DNA of 64,000 nt, taken from positions 34,866,723-34,930,722 of the forward strand of contig CM075103.1 of the NCBI GenBank assembly GCA_037576195.1, in the 5' to 3' direction. The stretch is from Phytoseiulus persimilis (lineage: Eukaryota > Arthropoda > Arachnida > Mesostigmata > Phytoseiidae). A program made the translations under genes and the position numbers. The notes below the pieces were generated by a model. It was not told the DNA's origin, did no database searches, and was given only the letters and a program-made list of their open reading frames with translations. Position 1 is the stretch's first letter. Every line of letters begins with the position of its first letter. Below, in pieces: positions 46,209 to 60,700 of this stretch.

Positions 46209-49200
46209 CGTACGGAGACGATTCTGAATACGTTCCTCGAACTATCATCGTGCCAGTAGCAGACCGCTAAGCTGATGGAGACGGATGTACGTCTTCTAGG
46301 GTATGGGTGTAGGTAATAGTGGCCCATAACAGACAGACCGTCTGCATTCATGGATGCATTCTGCTTCAATCTCCAGAGTTGCTGTTTCTGCCGCTGACCA
46401 CACCGGATTCGCATTTCAACTCCCGGGCCTGTTCCTTCACATTGAAGCGCGAACTTCGATCCTCGAGCGACAAAGCTCTGATTCCTTTGAGCGGAGCCAC
46501 TTTTCGTTACTGGAGGTCCGTGCCGCAAGGAATCCACGAAACAGGCCCAGTCAACGACAGCGGTCTCATATGGGGTCTCATTTGGAGTGGACCAACTGAG
46601 AAGGAAGCTATTACAAAGTTCCCCGTCCGAGATTCACGCGATGGAACTTCGATTATTCATCTCAGAGTCGCATTCGAGTTACACACAGAGTCCCCTCCCT
46701 CAGTCAGAACTAATGAAGTCAATCAGTTTCGTGGATTGAGTTTGTGTCAGCTTTTTAGACGATGTGTCAACAGATTCCGATTCGTTAATATTGCAAGTCT
46801 CGTTTGTCTCGCTCCGTTGAGTTGAGTTATTCATCTGAGCTCGGGTAACAACTTCACATCAGTGAACCGGACTGATCTAGTCTGGACCTCACAACATTTC
46901 GCGTCACAAGTAGCATGCCGTTTCTCGAAGCATGCAGCGCAGAGAGTTCATACGTGAGGAACCGAGTGATCCGACACCTGACACACCGAAGCGAACGCCA
47001 ATAGTTCTGCTCCACAGAGATCCAACCAGGACACGCTGGTTTTGGAATTCGCTGCTCCGGATGTTGTTCCATTCATTGCACCTCGCTTGAGGAGCATTCC
47101 GGAAAGTTCTCGATACGGATTCCGGGGAAAAACATCTGTCTCCCGCTCTGGCTCTGCCCGCTACTCAGACGGAGGAATTAGTTTCTCATATGCCACGGAG
47201 GCCCTCGTTTCCGCTCGACAAATCTTCAGCTCATAAGCCCTGCCCAACACGCTAGCCTCAGCCAAGCCCCCGAACAGAGTTTCATACCGATGCTAGTTGG
47301 TTCCGGGCGGCATCGCGGAGCTCTCATGAGGCTCGAGAGAAAATCATATAATTTGGTTCACACATTTCGACTGGGATGAGCTCTTCTGGGGCGATCCTGA
47401 TAGAGATATTCATGGAACGTCGGCAGGCGATTCCTCGACGTTCTTCTCCGGAACCTGCCGGAGTTTCACACACTCTCCTCTCGCGTCCGACATCTGATTT
47501 CCGCCCAGGAGTCGTTCGATACGTGGATTCCGACTCTCGGGAGCCGCTCTCTCGTCCATCATCGACATTTATTCAGGACCTTTGCGTACCCGAACCGGGA
47601 CATAATCATCAGACACAATGCTCCGGAACATGATCATCAGAGCGGGCTCAGGGACGATCTGATCCATTCCTTTCCCTGTTTGTGCATCTCGGAGAAGAAC
47701 AGCACTCCAGCGGATCGAGGTATTCCGTGCTGAGCGAGCCGGTCGGCGGGAAAAACTGAGAGGTCCCTGTCCAAAAGTGACCGTCTGGTTCAGAGTGGAA
47801 CGAGCGCGGAAATCGACACCATCAGTCTCCACCAAGCCGGAGTCGCAAGTTTCTCTGGATCTTGCGGGCTGAACTCGACCTCTTCACGGCTGCTGCTTGC
47901 CCGAACTTCACCGCATTACGACGCGCCCTCCCAGCTTGGCAAAATGATCCGGAGCAAGTGGCGTTCGCAATCCGGAGCTCAAAATGCTACTGGAATTCAG
48001 TCTCAACGTTCTTGGACATCGCTCTCGAGGTAATTAGTTCGCTACTATATTCACGATAGGGCGTCCCGGATCGCGTCATCATCCCGGCTGCATGTTCCCG
48101 CTTTTCGATCGTCTCAAGATGTTTCCCGTATCCGAACAGGAAGGAATTCTGAGGCCCGGAAATGCGCGCTCCGTGTTCGTACCGATCAGAACTCAGTCCA
48201 CATCTGATCTTACGTCCGAAGTATACACTCCGCGAGTCACCCGTGGAGCCGTTTCTGAGTACATTGATGTCAGTAACCATTGATTGTGACCAAGAAGAGC
48301 TTAACGCCTAAATCAGCATGGAGCGGGACTTTCTTCCAAAACCCTTGGCCAATGTGATCAATCCGTCAACGAGAGCTCGTAAACAACAGAATCTTTCCTA
48401 GTGTTGCCAGAACGGAATTCCGGCGATTCTTGCGCGAGGAACCGACTGCAATAGTCCCCTAGTACCAATCCATAGTATTTTCGTGTTTCAATCGCGCATT
48501 CGTTGGCTACGCTCCTGAGGGGATTCATCTCGAACGTGACGGTATCGGTCAAGTCGTCAGTCTGCGCCAGTACCACCGAGAGAAGTGAATCTCGCGAAGA
48601 TACGATCGATCAGACCGGACGCTTTGCCTTCCAAGCTCGATTCTGCACCCGAGCCATCCTGCACGTGCTAGCCTCCATCGAGGTTAACAGCGACGTAGCT
48701 CCCGACTTCTAGAACTCATGAACTCACCGGTTAGCACTGAAGCTCTCAGAAGCCCTCAGACTCCGCGATTGTCTTTCCGAGAGGAGGAACCCACCGTTTT
48801 GCAGACATAGCTCGTTTACAGATTGGGGAGTAGTGCAACACTCATCCTGAGCTCGAAACGAATTTTCTCCCGAGTAAACACTGCCGAGTGAAGATTTTAG
48901 TAGTAGCTAGTAGCCACGGTCTTCTCTCTCTTCGCAGTAGGGCGCCCGGAGAACACATCCGTTCGTCAGTGGAGCGTTCCCCATCTCATACTCGTCAGGT
49001 ATTGACTGTTATGGCATTAGTTCCATCAAATCCCTCTCATCCACGAATAGATCCAAATCTGGCCCGAACTCACTAGCACGAAAATGGTGTTCCAGCGCAT
49101 CGAATGGGCACCTTCGTTCAAATGGGCATGATCGACGTGATAGCTTGCGCATAACTCTTCCTGCTTTTTCGTTCGTCTGATCGAAAAATTTCCGAGGATC

Positions 49201-50397
49201 AGTATCTTGGACTCTACTGATGTCTTGAGTGAGCTGCAAGCATGTCGTTCGCGGTGGAAAGATGATTTCTCGTTGTTTGGACTCTTTACACAACAGATTC
49301 AATGGCATGGCCCACTTTGACTTCCGAGATCCGCAAACTCCGATTTTCTGATTCTCGCCCGACACATACGTGTAATTCGCTCATCAGTCGCTCAACGACC
49401 TGGATTTTTCAGTCGATTTGGAAGTATCCGAATCCATCGTATCTACTCCCGACTTTCGATGACATTTCAAGCAATCGCGAACGCATCGTCATGTTATTAT
49501 GAGTCTCACCGCAAGGATGGTCGGAACCAATCAATATACACCGTCTGCCCGATTTTTGCCGGAGCAATTTCTTCGCAACCTCTTACGTGCGGGTGAACGG
49601 TTACTTATGATGATATTCGAAGTTATCCGGGGTCCCGAAAGTTCAGTTTGTGGGGTGTCAGATATAGATCCGAGTGAATTATCAAGTTGAGGGCTTCTGT
49701 CGCTGATCTTCTGGCTCGCAGGATACTAGCATCGAGTCGGCCTGACATCGGCAGAGTTTGAGGACAAGATTCAGTTATATTATTTCCTCCAATGAATAAC
49801 CAAGTACAGTGGACTCCCACGTCAAGCCCACCCACGAGATTCCGCACATGAGGCAGGAATGGCTGCAACAACTTCGCCGTCTTCGAGAATAATGCGAATC
49901 GAAGAGAATCGATGGTGCAGTTGAGGCAGATTCCGTCGCAAAACACCGAACGGATTTTCTCCAAGTTCGGATTGACTCGCAGAGTGAAACAGGGCTACAA
50001 TGTTTGCTAAAACGCATCCGAATGAATTCCTGGATTGCTTCCGTGAACCGGGATTTTAGGTTTCGGAAAAGTCGTGTTTTCGCGTCGGAAACTGAATGTT
50101 GATTGGATATGACCGCGACATGGAAAAAACGCTGATAGCAAATGATAAACTCTCAAGTACGCTGCAATTCTCATACACATGTCAATATCACACATAGGAG
50201 CGCATCGCTTGCGTACTCTCGCCATGTATTTGACTTGGAAGTAACTCGGCATTTCCGCGAACTAAGGAAAACGCGGGTGAATATTGGAAGTATTGTGGGC
50301 ACTGAGCCACTGCGTCGATTCTATTCGCATATCTTGCAAATGACTTGTAATCTCAGATTGTACGGGAACATCGTCTTGTCACGCTATTTGCCCCCTT

Positions 50398-50412
50398 CCC
50401 CCCCCCCCCCCC
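50398..50412. repeat. Poly-C run of 15 bases
   Basis: An uninterrupted C tract preceded by GCCCCCTT, making a longer pyrimidine tract. Confidence 0.9.
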
Positions 50413-51600
50413 AAACCTCTGTATTTATCAGCCTGACACCATGAAACTAAAAGACTATGAATATCCATCGATGGTTTCGACCTTCGGCTAGGTCGTCCCG
50501 ATCGCAGCCGCGGTCAGGGTCGGGTCAAATATTTCGTCTCGATTGCGCTCTATACCCCCCTCTAGGTCCGCTATTCACTCACTTCCCCCGACCTCCGCGC
50601 CGATCGCAAGAAATTCGGTTTTACTTCACGTCTCCGAGAGATTCCGTGTTGCCATCTTGAAAAATGCGTTCATCCGCTTCAGATTCCTTACAAATCTCGC
50701 GTGGGAATTTCACGGAGTCCACTCCGCAAGATTACACAGCTATCCGGGAATCGCCAAGAATTCGAAAAATCGCGACTTTTTCACCATACAATCCCCTTAA
50801 CGGGAACACCGGATAATGGTATCATCCTCTCATTCGGATCAGAAGTCGAATTCCCCGCTGCTCTCCATAGGATGACAGTCCACGAACGTCTTAAGTTGGT
50901 GTCGACCTCGTTTGTACAATCCCTTCGTCACGCTCTTGAAGCCCAATCGCTGTTACATATTCCATCATTTCGTATGCTCAGGGAGACCTCCATGGTGTTG
51001 CTTTGGGTATCGCATCCCGGGAACAATGAGCCTGAGCGCCCAAGAACCTCTCGTGATCTTATAATGGGGATAGATACATTTTCGGCGAAAACCCCGAACC
51101 AGGATTATGGTTTCTCGATTTTCCGCTTCATCGGATTAGGATGGTCTGGTCCCGATGTGCACCGATTAAGCGGAGTTCGCTGTACCACGCAATTGCATAT
51201 CTCCAGGATTCGTTTTTGCGCCCAAACCTCCGTAGGACCTACATAGCAAAAAGCGACGGAATATCAAGATGGAGCAAATATGATACACACTCTGAAACGG
51301 ACGCACCGGTTTCACCACCTGAGCTCCCATAGTTCCATAATTCGAGGTTGTATGCTTAACGCAAGAAAATATTCACCTCGGCTACTCGACGGAGTGGCAC
51401 ACCAACGATGGTTTTATCTTCCGTCAGGACTTGAAGGCCGTTCCCCCAACATCGATGAGTCGCAGAAGCTCTAAGAAATCTTCGATGCTTGACCCTGTAG
51501 CACTCTATTCACGGCAACGGCGTATACTCACTTCGTCAAGAGATTCCTCAAACAACTAGCGGACACTCTGCATAGTATGAACACACACTCTGAACAGAAA

Positions 51601-51715
51601 AAATGAGAGACTCTACATACTAGAACAGAAACTGTACATACTACTAACATATTCCACAGACTACTAACATATACCACATACTACGAACAGAGATTCTACA
51701 TACTACTAGCAGCGT
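51601..51715. repeat. Degenerate 20-bp tandem repeat, about five units
   Basis: Units in 20-base steps: CTACTAACATATTCCACAGA (51641), CTACTAACATATACCACATA (51661) and CTACGAACAGAGATTCTACA (51681), with two more degenerate units before them. Minisatellite-like; no coding frame is maintained. Confidence 0.65.
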
Positions 51716-54700
51716 GGGAATATTCTTCTCAAGTTCCCCAGACGTTTGGAAACAATGCGTCCCTGTGCTCCCTGAAGGATCGTCACGGTAGCCATACCCG
51801 AAAAACTAATAACAACGGTTCGTATCTGAGCGTGAGAAATTCAGCGCGAGCTGGCTAGCACAGTATCTACCGAACTCTTTCGTGTAGACGCCTTTTCTGC
51901 TCATTTTGTCCGAAGAAACTGTAGCAAGTCATCGCGATGGATACGACAAATAGGAAAGTCAAGAGCCAAAAGTTGACGCATCGACCCCATCATGAACCGC
52001 ATGAACATGTGCTTTCAGAAACTGAGATCGCCCCATCCGAATTCTTTCTTCGAAGCGGTATCCCTCGTTGGTGGTAGTAGTGCGCAAGTTGAGCTGAACA
52101 TTGATTTTCCCATCGCTCGAAACTGACATTTTCCGGTAGTGATAGCGGAAGAATTTGTTCCGGGAACCCCAAGGACGTTCCGCAGAACGCGAGAGTTCCG
52201 TCGAGCCAACTTCGAGGAAGTGGAGCTAAATGGAGAATCGAACAGCCCACATACGAATTCCCCGAGTCATTTCCACTTCTCAGTCTCCGAACGTTTTCTG
52301 TCAATCTTTCCACCGGAGTTTCTATGTCTCTACACCGGGCAATCCTCTCTGTGCCCACAGACCTCCGACCTCCCGCTCCGGGCCATATCTCATCATCAAA
52401 AGCATCGATCCGTCACGCGTCAGAGGTAATAAAAACTCCACACTCAGGGAGACCGGGAGCTTCGACCAGTAGTCGCCCCCCAACAGTCCGACAGAGCCCA
52501 ACCGAGTAGGTTGGGAATCTTGCGGATGTGGCTCCGCAAGATTCGATTCGAATTGAGTGGATAAGCCGCCCCCGAAACTGATCCTCAGTTGGACGATCGT
52601 TATGAGCGGTGACAGAATGGAATAATTCGCTCAAGAGACAAAGCACCAGTTATTTCAACAATCTTCGATCTTGACGAGGACCCCTCTGTTCCCTCGATGG
52701 TTTCCACGGCCACTCAGCTGGCCTGATGGCGATCGCGGGAGTCGACTCCTCGAGAATACTCGCTTCCTTCATCAATACATCGCCTTACAAGGATCAGTCA
52801 CTTTCTCCAGCGAAACGACGCGGAAACGTCCGAACAGGACCCGAATCCGGTTCCTTCCGAGGCAATATTCTTCCAAGAACGAGATTGCTTCAAGGCCTCC
52901 GATAATCCACGAGGGTTGGTGTCACTCTGAAGAGACTTCAACATCCGACAATGTGGGCCCGAGGCTTCCAAACTGCAGGACAGCCTCCTCCTCGGAAGGG
53001 TGCTCCAGGAGAACCGTTCGCGCTTCGCGAAACAGCGGAACAACAGCAGGTGGGTCTCGAAACATGGATACAAGATCTTCAGCTCAATCGGGCAGATTCT
53101 TTCGAGGCAAGCCCGCTCTCGACTAATTCCCGAATCCGAATAATCCTCCTACGGCGACGGGAACGAAAAACTGAACAAGCCGATCACTATACACGACAGA
53201 TTGCGCCCAAGGGACGGTCGATCTTCGGACGATCATTTACCTACGCGCATGTCCGCATTTGTGTGTTGAAATCGAAATAAAACCGCGCAGCCGCCACCTT
53301 TGAATCATTACTTCGCGCACCGACCAGTGGACTCCGTCGCACCACGAGCATCCTACTGGGAGACTCTCGGGCTCACTTCAGCGAGCATGATGGACCGTTT
53401 GGGAACCCTTCCAGTCGAACCATAACCAGCGAGTTTTCAGATTCAACATATGAGCACGAAGCATATTTTATACATATTAGTGTACATACTAGTCTATTCG
53501 TGTTCATTATATGTTCACACAAAGCTGCTATGTCACAGAGTCGTTTCGCTCTATCGGCTTCAGCTGAAGTTCACCATATATGCGGTGACGCATACGATCA
53601 GGGTTAGAGGAACTGGGTTTATCAGTAGTAAGGCGAGTCTTCATCGTTAGTTTCATTGCAAACTACGTTCGCGTTAGTATCACAGAGCCATTGGGGGCTC
53701 CAGCCCACCAACTGTTCGATCTTATGAAAACGGTTCTAACTATAATCTGACATCGCACACGTTAAACGCCGCTTTCGCAGTAAAGTAGGCAACCCGACGC
53801 GATCTGACCCCGCTATGAAAAGATGACTGGAATATGAATTTCGTATTAGGTTTGTCTCCTGTCGATCTTGAAGCGACGAGACTCGCAAATACTGCGACAC
53901 ATATATCAAGCTCAAATCAGAAATAAATGCATCGTTCATTGACAATGCTCAATCAACACGTCTTGCACGGTGGCGGAGATGACCGCTGAGGTGCACAGAT
54001 TTTCCTTTGACGTCTAACCGACGCGTTACCGGAGGGAACGCACGCAACTCGGATCTTCAGCACCAAGTTGTTCATCCGGGAGAGAAGCTCCGAGTCACCG
54101 CACCATGCAGTGAGTAGCCCGTGAATGGGGGGTCGTCATTGAGCCCTCCCGTAAAAATCGGACCGGTGCCAAGCCGACATCCATTCACGGAGGGACTGTA
54201 AATCCTGAAAATTGCATTTGACAACTGAGGCACTCGGAAGAGAACGCGAAAGCACACGACAGAGGAGGCTCCAATGATGGATAACATCGAGAGGAATCCC
54301 GGTTCCAACTCATTGGACTCTCGCCGACAGACACACGTATGTCGTCGTCGCCGCCGCTGCGGCTGCCGCTTTGAGGAACTGCAAAATTGTGACATGGTGA
54401 GTGAACTACTACATTGGCAAGAGGATGTCGGACTTTTGTCCTGCCTCGGCGCCTTTACCTACTCGAGAATATGGAAATACATTCAAGCTTTCATTACCGT
54501 ACGGCGGATTTTTGCCTCCGTCAAGGCTCAGCGATGCTTCGCAAGGAGGGAGCACGGATCTCGACTGCGTAGTCGGTCACGTGCCCGCTCGCCTGCCTCC
54601 TTGCCTCCCTGCATGCTGAGAGGAGCGTTTTCGGCCCAGCGGCGATCTATGGCCTGGAACCTTCACAGATCATCGGTCGCTCCTGATATCCTCACCGCAT

Positions 54701-57700
54701 AGCTCGAAATTCTTTTCGCCCTGTCCGAGTTCCGTCAATGTGCAACGTTGAAAACCTCTGCCCCAACGCGGTAGCCGCGACTTGACCGAGTACCAAAGCT
54801 GTCCTTGCAATGGCTGCCAGCGCCAGTTAACTAGATCTAGGAAGCTGGCGGACAGTTGCTCTGAAAACGGCTGGGGAAGTTCGTGTACGTACCGTTTACG
54901 GGAATGAGTGCCGACGACCGCATAAATGTATTCACCCTGGTGGGTGCACGTGTACGCGGGTCTTCTTCTCATAATTTCCTGGCTTTGCGCCCATGAGCCA
55001 ATATCTCAGCCAAAAGCAGCAGCACCTCCTAGTTGAACGTGTTCCTGCCATCCGACTTCTTTCGCTATGCTAATGCCACCCACCCCCGCTTGGTCTACTT
55101 GAAATGACCCACCCTCGATTCCTCAAACTCCCTACTGAACGACGTAGGCTCATCAAGAGGACCCATTTAGCCGAGTGCGATTCGCCAAGCGATCTATCAC
55201 ACTGTTCGCACGCAAGAACAAAATCGCCCGCAGGCGTCCGTCTCGTGCGTCAGTCACTGGTTCACACCCCTCACTCCGTAAACCTCGACTGCGGAGCTAC
55301 TCCGCAGTTGCGTGTATCTTGACTTTGTTCGTTTCGCAGGAAACTCACGAGTCTTGGAGGGCTCTTGATATCTTCTGAGCCTTTCGAGGTGTGACTTTTC
55401 ACCGGAGCGAGTCAGTGATGAATCGGTAACTGAGAGACTTGGCGCAAGGAAAACACTAGGGAATACCAGACATCCCCGAGTTTATTTGAAAGAGAGTGTT
55501 GTTCCTCCTTGGTCTGCTCAAAAGACGACCAGATATATTTCCGGAGAAAATTGGGATGTACAAATACTCGAATCCATGTACATGTGCGAATGTGGGTTTC
55601 CGCTCAAAGCAGCATCCAGGTCGCTCTTCCTTGGACTCGAACGATCTTCGTAGGTAAGCATACCGGAAGGGTTGGAGAGAGCTGAGTGGAGGATGGCGCG
55701 AAAAACATCGGGGTCCGAACGCTCATGTCTGGATCGAGCGGAACACTTTCGAGCACACAAGCAAACATACGAGCGAATGCGCGACGACCCGAACAGGTCC
55801 CGCCACAGCTGACACGGCCCAACGGACGGTTCCATAACGAGGAACATAATCCGGTTGACAATAATGCGCGACGGCCAACGGTCACGCGGAACCGTCGCAT
55901 ACCTTCCCATTGGCTGAGGCTCGCTCGTTCGCTGGTTTTCTCACTCTGGGCGAACACCGTGTTCCACCCTTGGGCTTAACCATAATTGCTATTTATGGCT
56001 GGATTTAGCCCTCCGGTCACCATTAAGCAACGGCAAACGCTGAATCCGTCGTGACGTTTGCACCCTGAAGGCTGGTGCGAGTGCTTCGCTCGTCGGATTT
56101 TGAGCACGATTGAAGCCGTGCTTAGCTCTTCAGCCAGACGTCGCTCCGGGTGACCATCCAATGGTGACCCTTTTCGCGGACGCGATCGAAGTATCTCGCC
56201 GAAAGCCGGCTAATCGAGCTTTCGGTCCGCATTGCTGATCCGAGAACAAGAGAAGAAGACGTCGGTCCACGTAACAAGAGAAGACGAGTGAGAGGTTCGA
56301 AAGCTGAGAACATCCACCTTCCCGAAAAGCACGTCGCAACTTCTCGCGTTCGATGATTGCTTGTCGCTGTCGTCGACGAGAGAATCCTAGACATTTTCAT
56401 TCCGAAAAGTGTACTATTCACAGAAAGTCTGCCAGAACGATATTGAAGGATCGTTTCTGAAAAATTGTTTCGAATAGATTAGAGGGGCGACGGCCCCCAG
56501 TGGCACATTCGACGGTGCCTGAGTAGAATGAGAGCTTGTTAAGTTACTGTCATAGGTGTCAACAGCAGACCTACTTGTTCGTCCGCACCGGCGGCATCGG
56601 ATCTGTCGATCGTTAGGGGAAGTAGTTCTCTCTCATAGACACTATCAAGGAAGGGTTGATATCAATCTAGGTAGGAGCTGGTATCGGTGAAGCTTGCGGT
56701 TGTAGTTGGGGTCAAAAAGCCGAGCCTCCAAATATATCGATTCCTGAGGGGGACAACAAGCGCCGCGCGCGCCTCGGTCTCCCAGCGATTCATGCGAATC
56801 ACGATGCCTCCACCTTTACTGCGAAGCTGACTTTCAACGTGATGGACACAATTTTCATCTCTGGTTTGGCCGCGTCTCGTAGGATTCGTGGTGCCGAAAC
56901 CTATGGATAACGGGCTTTCCCAGTAGACACTGATTGAAGCCGCCGACATTTCTATTCGGCTCGCAAATAACAAACAAACTAAAAACTTGAACAATACTAC
57001 ACGTTATAGCTGCTGTCTTCCTCGGCGACCTTTTGGGAATTCTATGAGCGGATGTGAGCCCCGACAAGTCTTCTCTCAAACAGCGCACTTCTAGCGAACA
57101 AACGGCAATATCCCTGATGCGTCACAGGCATCCGTGAAGAAGTGGAACGTGGGAAACCGGAACAATCGTTTCGCTTTTCGTATCCGCGTCGAAGCCGCGT
57201 AGAGGGGCCGTGCAGTTTCCACGGAACGACTCGACATCTGATATAAAGCGTCTGAATGTGTGGTTGAAGACGTCGAGATGCGGGATTATGAATCTAAATC
57301 CACATCGAATTCGTTAGATTTCCTACCAGGAATGGATGCATTACGACAGGACGCTCACACACGAAAAATTGAATAGCCGCATGGGAGTATCACTCCCGGC
57401 AAACCTGACATACCTTGGGAACCTAACCATTAGCGCTGGCTCGCCGATGGGCAGACAGTGTCACGGACGTGATCGTATAACTGCTGTTTTCCAGAGAAAG
57501 TATTTCAGGAAATCGGGTCGAGCCATCGAAGGAACGGAAGCGGGAGGTTGGGGGGTTGTGGAGCTAATTGAACGTTGTCCCTGGCATTTCTCGTTTCGAA
57601 CGGACGTGCCGACTGCCGAGTTGTCATCCAGCTGCGGCGTGCAGATGTCTGGGCACATCGAGAGTCTGCGATTGGCCCGGTTGGCGACATCTTCTGATTC

Positions 57701-60700
57701 TCCCTCACCAATGCTGACAGGAGAAGGTTTCCGAGTTCATCCTCATTACGGCGCTCCGTAGAGTTAACGCCTGTTATCATACTGGGGACACTAGAGATAG
57801 ACTAGAGATATCCCCACCGAGTGGAGTTGACCTTGATCAGCTCATCGAAGGTTTCCCGCGTCGAATTCGCACCTTGACTTCAACCGTCGGCTGAAGAATC
57901 GCGGAGGCTCCATTTCAGCAACATGTTTGGATTGTTCGGCGTTGGTCGCCATCAAAACCGCTCCTTGAGCGCCGATGATGTCGCGCGAGCAGCGATCTTT
58001 TTTTTCCTGATTGAGCACGTCGTACGTAGCTGGAAGTGCACGTTGGCACACTGGAAATGGCGCGCAACGAATTGCAATTGAAGCGGCTCTGGAAGCACTG
58101 GTTCGGTTTCAAGCCTTGAGACAAGGATTCAAAAGTCCTGTCGACCGCGGAGTTTGTGAGGGATCGGGGCACGGATCCGCTGTGGAACAAACTACGCTTG
58201 TTAAGAGCTCACAGAGATTCGATGGAATCGGGAAGATATGGATCATCAACTCCTCGCAGAAGCTGCTCCGTCAGTTCACCTTAGCTGATGTTGACCTGCT
58301 CGATGCCGTCGTATTCTCAACATTCAACAGTCGGGTCCTTGTTGGACAGAGGCTGATGCATCATGAGTTCTCTGATGACCGATGTGTCTTCGACGCGCCG
58401 TATTGGTCCATAAAAGGGATCGGAGATGTCGGAACGCATGGGAGATGGGTCGCAGCGCCGACGGTATCAACAAGCGGTTGGGATCGCATTTCCTCTTTCA
58501 GCGACTTCCGGACGTAATCTACGTCATCGCGAAAGTTTCATAGTCCGTTCTGCGTGACCGCCACAGTCGAAACTCCGCAAGTTTCAGCGAACCTGTGCAG
58601 AAGAGAAAACCCATTCCGCCTGCCCACATCGCCGCTATCCCACATTCTCCCCTCGGCTGACCGTGTTCCGATTCTGCCTGCTCAGAAAGCAATCCCCATC
58701 GGCTGACCCCCGGGTCAAACCGTGCCAAGGAAAACAACCGGCGATCGACAGCTTTACTAACCTTCAAGCTTGGATACAGCGGCGTTTGTCGAGGATTTCA
58801 TGTACAGTTGTGCTGGATAGGATTCGGTGATGGAATACACATGTCACAGACGGCGAGAATATTACACCAAGTGGGATTCAGAATCCAATATGTTCAAGAG
58901 CTGAGAACAATGGTTCGGAGGCTGGCATCTGGAGCAATTCATGGGGGTACATATCCGTTCGCGCCGAGCGCGCTAGTTAAATGCAGATCGTGTCGCGATT
59001 CCGCGAAAAGATGGTCATCAGTTGCATGGAGGTTCGAGCCGGGGTACGATTGAGTACCAGAAATCGGATACGAAGCGAGCTCACGCCAGGAGTGACGATT
59101 GTTGTCTTGGAGTCTTATTCAGTGTTGTCCGGAATGCGTACGGTTGGATGACCGCAAATGGAGAGCCGATGCTGGTGTAAAGTATTGCTGATTCCATGAT
59201 GGACAGCTCTACGAGCTATGTAACTTCTGACCTTGCAGTCTTCAACTTCAAAACCCTCCAACGTTTCAAGGATCAACCTGTAATTTCATCACGCTCACAA
59301 CACGAATCATCGGAAAACTGGACACTGCTGGTGAAGGGACGCTCCCACGATGCTCACTAGTCACTGCACGAATCGATGACACTACTTGGATACTCAGTTT
59401 CACAGATTTCACGAAATTCTACGTAAAAGACTGACCCTTGTGTTTCCGCTGAGCTTGGCGGGTGCGAGCTCAATTGTTGCCTAACCATAGCTTCGGGAGC
59501 GGTGTGAGAATCGACACACGGAATACAACGCTTCTTCAAAGTGGTCCGCTCGGTTGCCCTACTGCGGGAAGACGGTGATCGCTTTCTCAACTTCATAGGG
59601 GGAGTCCATTCGCTTCTCGGTTGCGATTTCTTCGTACGTCAGACTTCACGTTCGTGTCCTGTTGCACCCCGAACGCCACACGATGCTGTAGTTGTGTAAA
59701 ATTCGTTTCTGATCTCTCGCTTCCGCGGTCGCGTTTCGATTCACACGGTTTTCATGTATCGCAGGTACAAAAATTGGATTCGTCCTTCGAAGACTTGATA
59801 TTCTCTGAATGTTTACGGTACTGCGCTGGCACAAGTTGTTTCTCCTGAATCTGTTCGGGAACAGCCTTCACGCGCGGCTGCTTGCCGTGAGAGCGGAGGG
59901 CCTTGGAACGCCTTGATGTGAGCCAGAATCAGTCGCCGAGCGAAGCAAGGTCAGATGCGCATTCATCAGCCGCTACGACAACGTCTGTAGAAAGAAAATG
60001 GCTTGCTTCCTAGCTAGGAGGGATGTGTCTTCAATTTTCTCCCTTTACCTGACTACGCGTTCGAGCGGAACTTTAAGTTCACGTTCGGATACGCGATGTC
60101 CGGCTCGACTCCGCTCGCTACTTCATGACGGGGTGCGGTCGCGGTTTCAAGTTGCAAGATACGCCGCTGAGGAGGTCCATCTGAATCTTCCTAACCATGA
60201 TGCCATGATAGCGGTCCTTCTCCCAAAATTACCCGTGGTCACGTTGAAGGTTCCGAGTTGGGGATTACGCGCTTAGACTTTCGCACATTGCGAACATAGT
60301 TCAACCGGTGGTATCGCCCTGTAGCGGATAACGTTCTCGTTGCCTCCTCATAAATCGCCCACGCACTTCTGAAGGGGGATCACGTCACCTGATTCCTCTT
60401 GTAGTGATCGGATGACGTCTACAGCCGCGTCATTGCATTGCAAATATATCAAACATCCCGAGATGTCGAAGCTCGTTTCTCATTCAGACCGACGTCGGAA
60501 AACCAGGTCGACCTAGAGAGGCAAAGCGGGTCTGTTGTCCGTACCTATGAGGGATACTCTGGTAAAATATCAGTTGCCAACGCGGAGGCAGCACGACCTG
60601 ACAAGATGGCGTCGTTGATTTCGAAACGAGCGCTGGCTGTGCGCTTTGCCTCGAAGCGGTTGCGGTCCGTGGAGTAGCCTCATTCGTGTCACTGAGCAAC

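Noticed and set aside
59000-59050. GGTTCGAGCC as a tRNA B box
   Set aside because: No A box or pairing acceptor stem at the right distance.
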